NCBI GenBank assembly: GCA_020343715.1
Contig: CP070808.1
Location: 66,776-77,107 of the forward strand
From: Thermoplasmata archaeon
GTDB lineage: Archaea > Thermoplasmatota > DTKX01 > GCA-020343715
Direction of reading: 5' to 3'
Length of the DNA stretch: 10,332 nt
Positions within the stretch are counted from its first letter, which is position 1, and every line of letters starts with the position of its first letter. Positions 7,513 through 10,332 of this stretch are shown one piece after another. The translations under genes were made by a program, and so were the position numbers. The notes beneath the pieces were generated by a model. It did no database searches and was not told where the DNA came from. It saw nothing but the letters and a program-made list of their open reading frames with translations.

Positions 7513-9080
7513 GGGTTTATCACGTCCGTCTCCCAGGTGTCCTGGGTGTGGCAGTCCTCGCATACGATCCCCAGGGTGCCCCTGTGGATGTCGTCGTGGC
7601 AGTTCACGCAGTCGATGTCAGAGGCGTTGGACAGGTGGTGGTCCCAGTCCCTGATGGCCCAGTCGTCGGTGGCGTGGCACAGGGTGCAGTCATCGCTGAA
7701 CTGGTCCTTGCCGTTGGGATGGGCGGTGTCATGGCACGACCGGCAGTCCTCCCCCAGGACATCGTGGTCCGCCCTGGCGGGCAGCCAGTACTCGGTGTCA
7801 TGGCAAGCACCACAGGCGGCCTCCCATCCACCGACGGGGGCATGGGTGGCCTGGTGGCACGCGGAGCAGTCCAGCCCCAGGAGGGTGTGGTTGATGAGGG
7901 GCGTGTTCCAATCGGTGTCCGCCACGTGGCACGCCCCGCAATCCCTGGAGTGGGCGACATCGACGGAGAACTCCACACTCCCCCCCTCGTGCTCGACGGG
8001 GTGGCACTTCGTGCAGTCCTCCGTCTGGGGCGGGTGGGGCTTCATGACGTAGCGCACGTCGGTGATGTGACACCACTGGCAGTCGTCGGCGTAGGCCTGG
8101 TCGTGGAGGTCACTGGCCTCGCCGTGGCACTGTATGCAGGGCTGGGGGTGTCGGATGTGCTGTATCTGGCGGTTCCATGTGGCCCCCGGCTCGTGGCACG
8201 AATCGCAGTCCATAGGTGCGAACTGTAGGGCGTCCAGGTGCTCCGCCGGGGTGTCGTCCTCGTGACACCGGGTGCAGGGCGGGTCTATCTTGAAGTGGTC
8301 GATCCTCTGGGGGGTCCACGAGGTGTTCAGGTGGCAGTCGCCGCAGTCGTCGGAGCGGGCCCCGTGGAGCAGGTCCAAGGATTGAGGGTGGCACAGCTGA
8401 CAGCTGACGTTGGTCAGGTTGAGCATGTCATGGTCGAACTCCGGCAGCAGCCAAAGGTCGACCCCGTGGCAGGCGTCACAGGTGGAGTTGTACTCCAGGT
8501 AGCCCGGGTACTTGTGGTCCGGCTCGTCCCCGTGGCAGTCGACGCACTCGTACGTCTCCTCGGTCTCGTGATCGTACTCCACCTCCCATGACGCCTGGTC
8601 ATGGCACAGGTCGCACTGGTCGGTGAAGCCCACCTGGTGGCTTTCGGTTATGAACCGCTGATGGCAGGCGGAGCACTCGGGCTCGGGGGCTGCGGCCCAG
8701 TGACACTCGTTGCATCTGACGAACAGGTGGTTGTCCGTCAGCTCGATGTCCCTCTCCGGATGCTCCGGCACCTGGGTCAGGTCCGTTATGTAGTCCCGGT
8801 CCACGTGCTCGTAGTGGCACTCTGCGCAGTCCTCGCCCCCGTCGGCCTCCTCGTGCCACACCATCGCCTCCACGTCCTTGTGGCAGTCCAGGCAGAGCTC
8901 GTCCTGGACGCCTCCGTACGAGTCGTGGCACCGTAGGCAGTCCAGGTCCTCGTGGGCCGTGGAGAGGGCGCCGGGCTGGAGGAGCTGGGTGTTGTTCGTC
9001 GCCAGGGCGTAGGTCACCAGGGCGGTTCCCAGCACCACCCCCAGGGTGATGATGATCCAGATGAGGCGCTTTCGTTCCAT
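7509..9080 (-). CDS. 22-haem multihaem cytochrome c
   Basis: This is a 523-residue extracytoplasmic cytochrome with 22 CXXCH motifs, the first at Cys48 (CLRCH) and the last at Cys507 (CEDCH), about one haem per 21 residues. An N-terminal membrane segment (about 6-26, preceded by MERKR) is either a cleaved signal (possible site after ALA, 25-27) or an anchor. Most of the protein is a degenerate repeat of 42-47 residues. Each unit has a D/N-His pair, a first CXXCH, 8-20 residues, a second CXXCH, and usually a Trp 3-5 residues later. The His before the motifs are candidate distal axial ligands. The pattern fits the cytochrome c7/c3-related families used in extracellular respiration. The ORF is open upstream to 9692, but that part is shadow of the cytochrome b gene. 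ATG 9080 overlaps that gene's stop by one base, and the stop overlaps the next start by four. Long-range electron transfer is the expected role; the terminal acceptor is unknown. Confidence 0.93.
   Translation of the reverse strand: MERKRLIWIIITLGVVLGTALVTYALATNNTQLLQPGALSTAHEDLDCLRCHDSYGGVQDELCLDCHKDVEAMVWHEEADGGEDCAECHYEHVDRDYITDLTQVPEHPERDIELTDNHLFVRCNECHWAAAPEPECSACHQRFITESHQVGFTDQCDLCHDQASWEVEYDHETEETYECVDCHGDEPDHKYPGYLEYNSTCDACHGVDLWLLPEFDHDMLNLTNVSCQLCHPQSLDLLHGARSDDCGDCHLNTSWTPQRIDHFKIDPPCTRCHEDDTPAEHLDALQFAPMDCDSCHEPGATWNRQIQHIRHPQPCIQCHGEASDLHDQAYADDCQWCHITDVRYVMKPHPPQTEDCTKCHPVEHEGGSVEFSVDVAHSRDCGACHVADTDWNTPLINHTLLGLDCSACHQATHAPVGGWEAACGACHDTEYWLPARADHDVLGEDCRSCHDTAHPNGKDQFSDDCTLCHATDDWAIRDWDHHLSNASDIDCVNCHDDIHRGTLGIVCEDCHTQDTWETDVINP
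7519..7527 (-). promoter_or_regulatory. Ribosome binding site deciding the start of the FG-GAP/PKD gene
   Basis: On the minus strand GGACGTGAT matches the archaeal anti-Shine-Dalgarno complement GGAGGTGAT at eight of nine positions. It ends six bases before ATG 7512. It lies inside the end of the cytochrome gene and supports the internal start over the earlier in-frame ATG at 7563. Confidence 0.65.
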
Positions 9081-9682
9081 CACAGACCCAGCCCCCCGAA
9101 GTAAACCTTGGACCATATGTGGACCAGAAGCACACCCACGAGCATCATGGTCCCGATGTTGTGGGTATGCCTCCAGAAGGTCCATGAGGGACCCCGCTCC
9201 TTGAGGGCGGCCACCTCCTTCTCCATGGTCTGGACCCGCTCGTGGGTCTCCATCAGCTCCCGGTAGGCCTCCTGCCCCTGGGGTGTCCCGGACCGACCCG
9301 CGGCATAGAGCCCCCTGTACTCGGCGTCGAGACGCTTCCTCTCCTTCCTCTGCTTGGCCAGGTCGGACGTGGCCTCGCTGAGGGGCCGCCTCGAGCGCCT
9401 CTCGAGGAAGTAGAGGCCGGAGGAGCCGAGGACCAGCAGGAGGAGGGCGATGATGAGGGTGCCCAGCCTGGTCAGGTTGCCCAACGTGTGGCCCAGCGCC
9501 AGCACGCCGCCGATGAAGCCCGCCCAGTGGTGCCAGGTTAGCCACCAGGTCATCTTCCCTTGCCTTACCAGCCACTTGCGCTTGCGCAGGGAGTAGGCCA
9601 TGGAGAACACCATCAGCGCCATGCCGATGTACCCCAGCGCGTGGGCCGCTGCCGCCAGGTCGGAGAGCCAGTAGTCGGTCAT
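9080..9682 (-). CDS. Four-helix di-haem cytochrome b, putative quinol-to-cytochrome c link
   Basis: This encodes a 200-residue membrane protein with four helices at about 11-31, 48-68, 72-92 and 173-191. Helix 2 carries His51 (and His52) and His65, and helix 4 carries His174 (also His172) and His188. Each pair is 14 residues apart, the spacing of the b-haem ligands in helices B and D of cytochrome b/b6. Two stacked haems between helices 2 and 4 are therefore predicted. Basic residues after helix 1 (SLRKRKWLVRQGK) and after helix 3 (LERRSRRP) put both those loops in the cytoplasm. The second loop is a long charged helical insert (about 95-165), probably coiled-coil. It is unusual for such a small cytochrome. 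Its start overlaps the upstream stop by four bases (ATGA), and GGGGTGA lies shortly before it. With the 22-haem protein immediately downstream, moving electrons from quinol outwards is the likely role. The exact family was not identified; the haem-binding assignment is fairly secure. Confidence 0.85.
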   Translation of the reverse strand: MTDYWLSDLAAAAHALGYIGMALMVFSMAYSLRKRKWLVRQGKMTWWLTWHHWAGFIGGVLALGHTLGNLTRLGTLIIALLLLVLGSSGLYFLERRSRRPLSEATSDLAKQRKERKRLDAEYRGLYAAGRSGTPQGQEAYRELMETHERVQTMEKEVAALKERGPSWTFWRHTHNIGTMMLVGVLLVHIWSKVYFGGLGL

Positions 9683-10332
9683 CGTCCCTCACCCCCCCGA
9701 CGTCGCGCCTCCGACCGAGACAGGGCGACCAACGCGACGAGGAGTAGGGCCAGCGTACTAAGGGCTGCCCCAGGGCCGGGCACCTCCTCGTCTGAGGTGG
9801 TGTCCCCGGGTGACGCCCGGACCGGCATGGTGACGGGGTCCGAGGCGGGCCCGTCGACCAGCCGGACGGTGAGGGTGGCGTTGTAGTCGCCCTCCTTGAG
9901 GTAGGTGTGTTCGACGGTGGGGGTGTCTACCCATCCCGACGAGGTCCCGTCGCCGTAGTCGAACAGGAACTCCAGGACACCACCGTCGGATACGGAGCCC
10001 GTCCCGTCGAAGGTCACCGGCTCCAGGGCCTCCACCACCACCCTCTGGCCAGAGGAGACCCCGTCCACCGAGAGGACCGCTATGGGGCCATCACCAGGTC
10101 CCGTGTCGACGGTGAAAGTGGAGCTGCCTAGGAGGGACACCGGTCCGTGGAGTGGTCGGACCTCAACGGCCCAAGAGACCTGGGCCCCGCTCTCCAGCTC
10201 TATTATGAACCATGGGACCGAGGCGTTGACCACCAATGGAGGCCCGTCCAGGGGATCGCCTCCAGAGGTGTTGACGTAAAGGGTGTAGAGGAGCGTGCGG
10301 TTTAGGGTGTCGTTGGCCTCCCAGGTCAGGTT
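9679..10332 (-). CDS. Surface protein with PKD domain and sorting tail, C-terminal part (runs off window edge)
   Basis: The frame is open at base 10332, so only the last 217 residues are present; TTG 10236 is in frame but is an internal codon, not a start. The visible part begins in a beta-sandwich, possibly FN3-like (NLTWEANDTL, then SGAQVSWAVEVRPLHGP). A PKD domain follows with the typical FDYGDG and VEHTYLKEGDYNATLTV motifs (about residues 120-165 of the visible part). The tail is EVPGPGAALSTLALLLVALV followed by an Arg-rich end, nearly the same sorting signal as in the FG-GAP protein three genes downstream. That implies the same archaeosortase-type anchoring at the cell surface. Several Asn-x-Ser/Thr sites are present, as expected for glycosylated archaeal surface proteins. 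Its stop overlaps the cytochrome b start by four bases, so it belongs to the operon. Its N-terminus and the operon promoter lie outside the window. Confidence 0.8.
   Translation of the reverse strand, partial: NLTWEANDTLNRTLLYTLYVNTSGGDPLDGPPLVVNASVPWFIIELESGAQVSWAVEVRPLHGPVSLLGSSTFTVDTGPGDGPIAVLSVDGVSSGQRVVVEALEPVTFDGTGSVSDGGVLEFLFDYGDGTSSGWVDTPTVEHTYLKEGDYNATLTVRLVDGPASDPVTMPVRASPGDTTSDEEVPGPGAALSTLALLLVALVALSRSEARRRGGEGR

Noticed and set aside
7443..8228. Long plus-strand open frame antisense to the cytochrome
   Set aside because: Val/Gly-rich translation is the mirror of repeated Cys/His/Asp codons; long antisense frames are expected in GC-rich DNA with strong codon bias.
7509..9000. Recurring GTGGCA and GCAGTC words suggesting a CRISPR or tandem DNA repeat
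   Set aside because: They are the reverse complement of repeated Cys-x-x-Cys-His codons; there are no constant-length repeats with unique spacers.
9081..9692. N-terminal extension of the multihaem cytochrome frame, open back to 9692
   Set aside because: The translation is Arg/Gly/His-rich with no signal peptide and fully overlaps the well-supported cytochrome b gene in another frame. The start at 9080 directly precedes a membrane segment.

Overview
The window looks like chromosomal DNA from a GC-rich archaeon. The evidence is TATA-box promoters placed so that some transcripts would be leaderless or nearly so, PKD-domain surface proteins ending in archaeosortase-type (PGF-CTERM-like) tails, a KaiC/GvpD/RAD55-type ATPase, and a membrane protein with a C-terminal zinc ribbon. 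The style suggests a Thermoplasmata-like euryarchaeon, but no marker gene is present and this placement is inference. Almost all the DNA is coding. No RNA gene, insertion sequence or CRISPR array was recognised.

Left part (1-3775): a secreted protein runs leftwards off the edge (1-740). It is divergent from an HD-domain phosphohydrolase (880-1542). The intergenic region holds a TATA box and two TTCGAAC direct repeats. The HD gene converges, with a 3-bp gap, on a small unrecognised gene (1546-2007, minus). That gene is divergent from a two-domain RecA-fold ATPase of the KaiC/GvpD/RAD55 group (about 2141-3775, plus), and the two appear to share a TATA box at 2031-2038.

Middle (3789-5288, minus): a signal-peptide protein with an extracellular domain carrying an EF-hand-like loop, three membrane helices, an Ala/Pro-rich linker and a cytoplasmic zinc ribbon. 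It has its own near-leaderless promoter in the 70-bp gap before the next operon.

Right part (5359-10332, minus): the most interesting region is a tightly overlapped four-gene operon. In transcription order it encodes (i) the C-terminal part of a PKD surface protein with a sorting tail, running off the right edge; (ii) a small four-helix cytochrome b with the two pairs of histidines, 14 residues apart, expected for a di-heme b; (iii) a 523-residue cytochrome c with 22 CXXCH haem motifs; and (iv) a seven-repeat FG-GAP propeller plus two PKD domains, with the same sorting tail as (i). Adjacent genes overlap by 4, 1 and 4 bases. The simplest reading is a surface electron-transfer system. The cytochrome b would pass electrons from membrane quinol to the 22-haem wire outside the membrane, and the two anchored surface proteins would hold or guide the wire through the cell envelope. 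The heme motifs, histidine spacing, overlaps and sorting tails are visible in the sequence; the electron path and the role of the surface proteins are inference.
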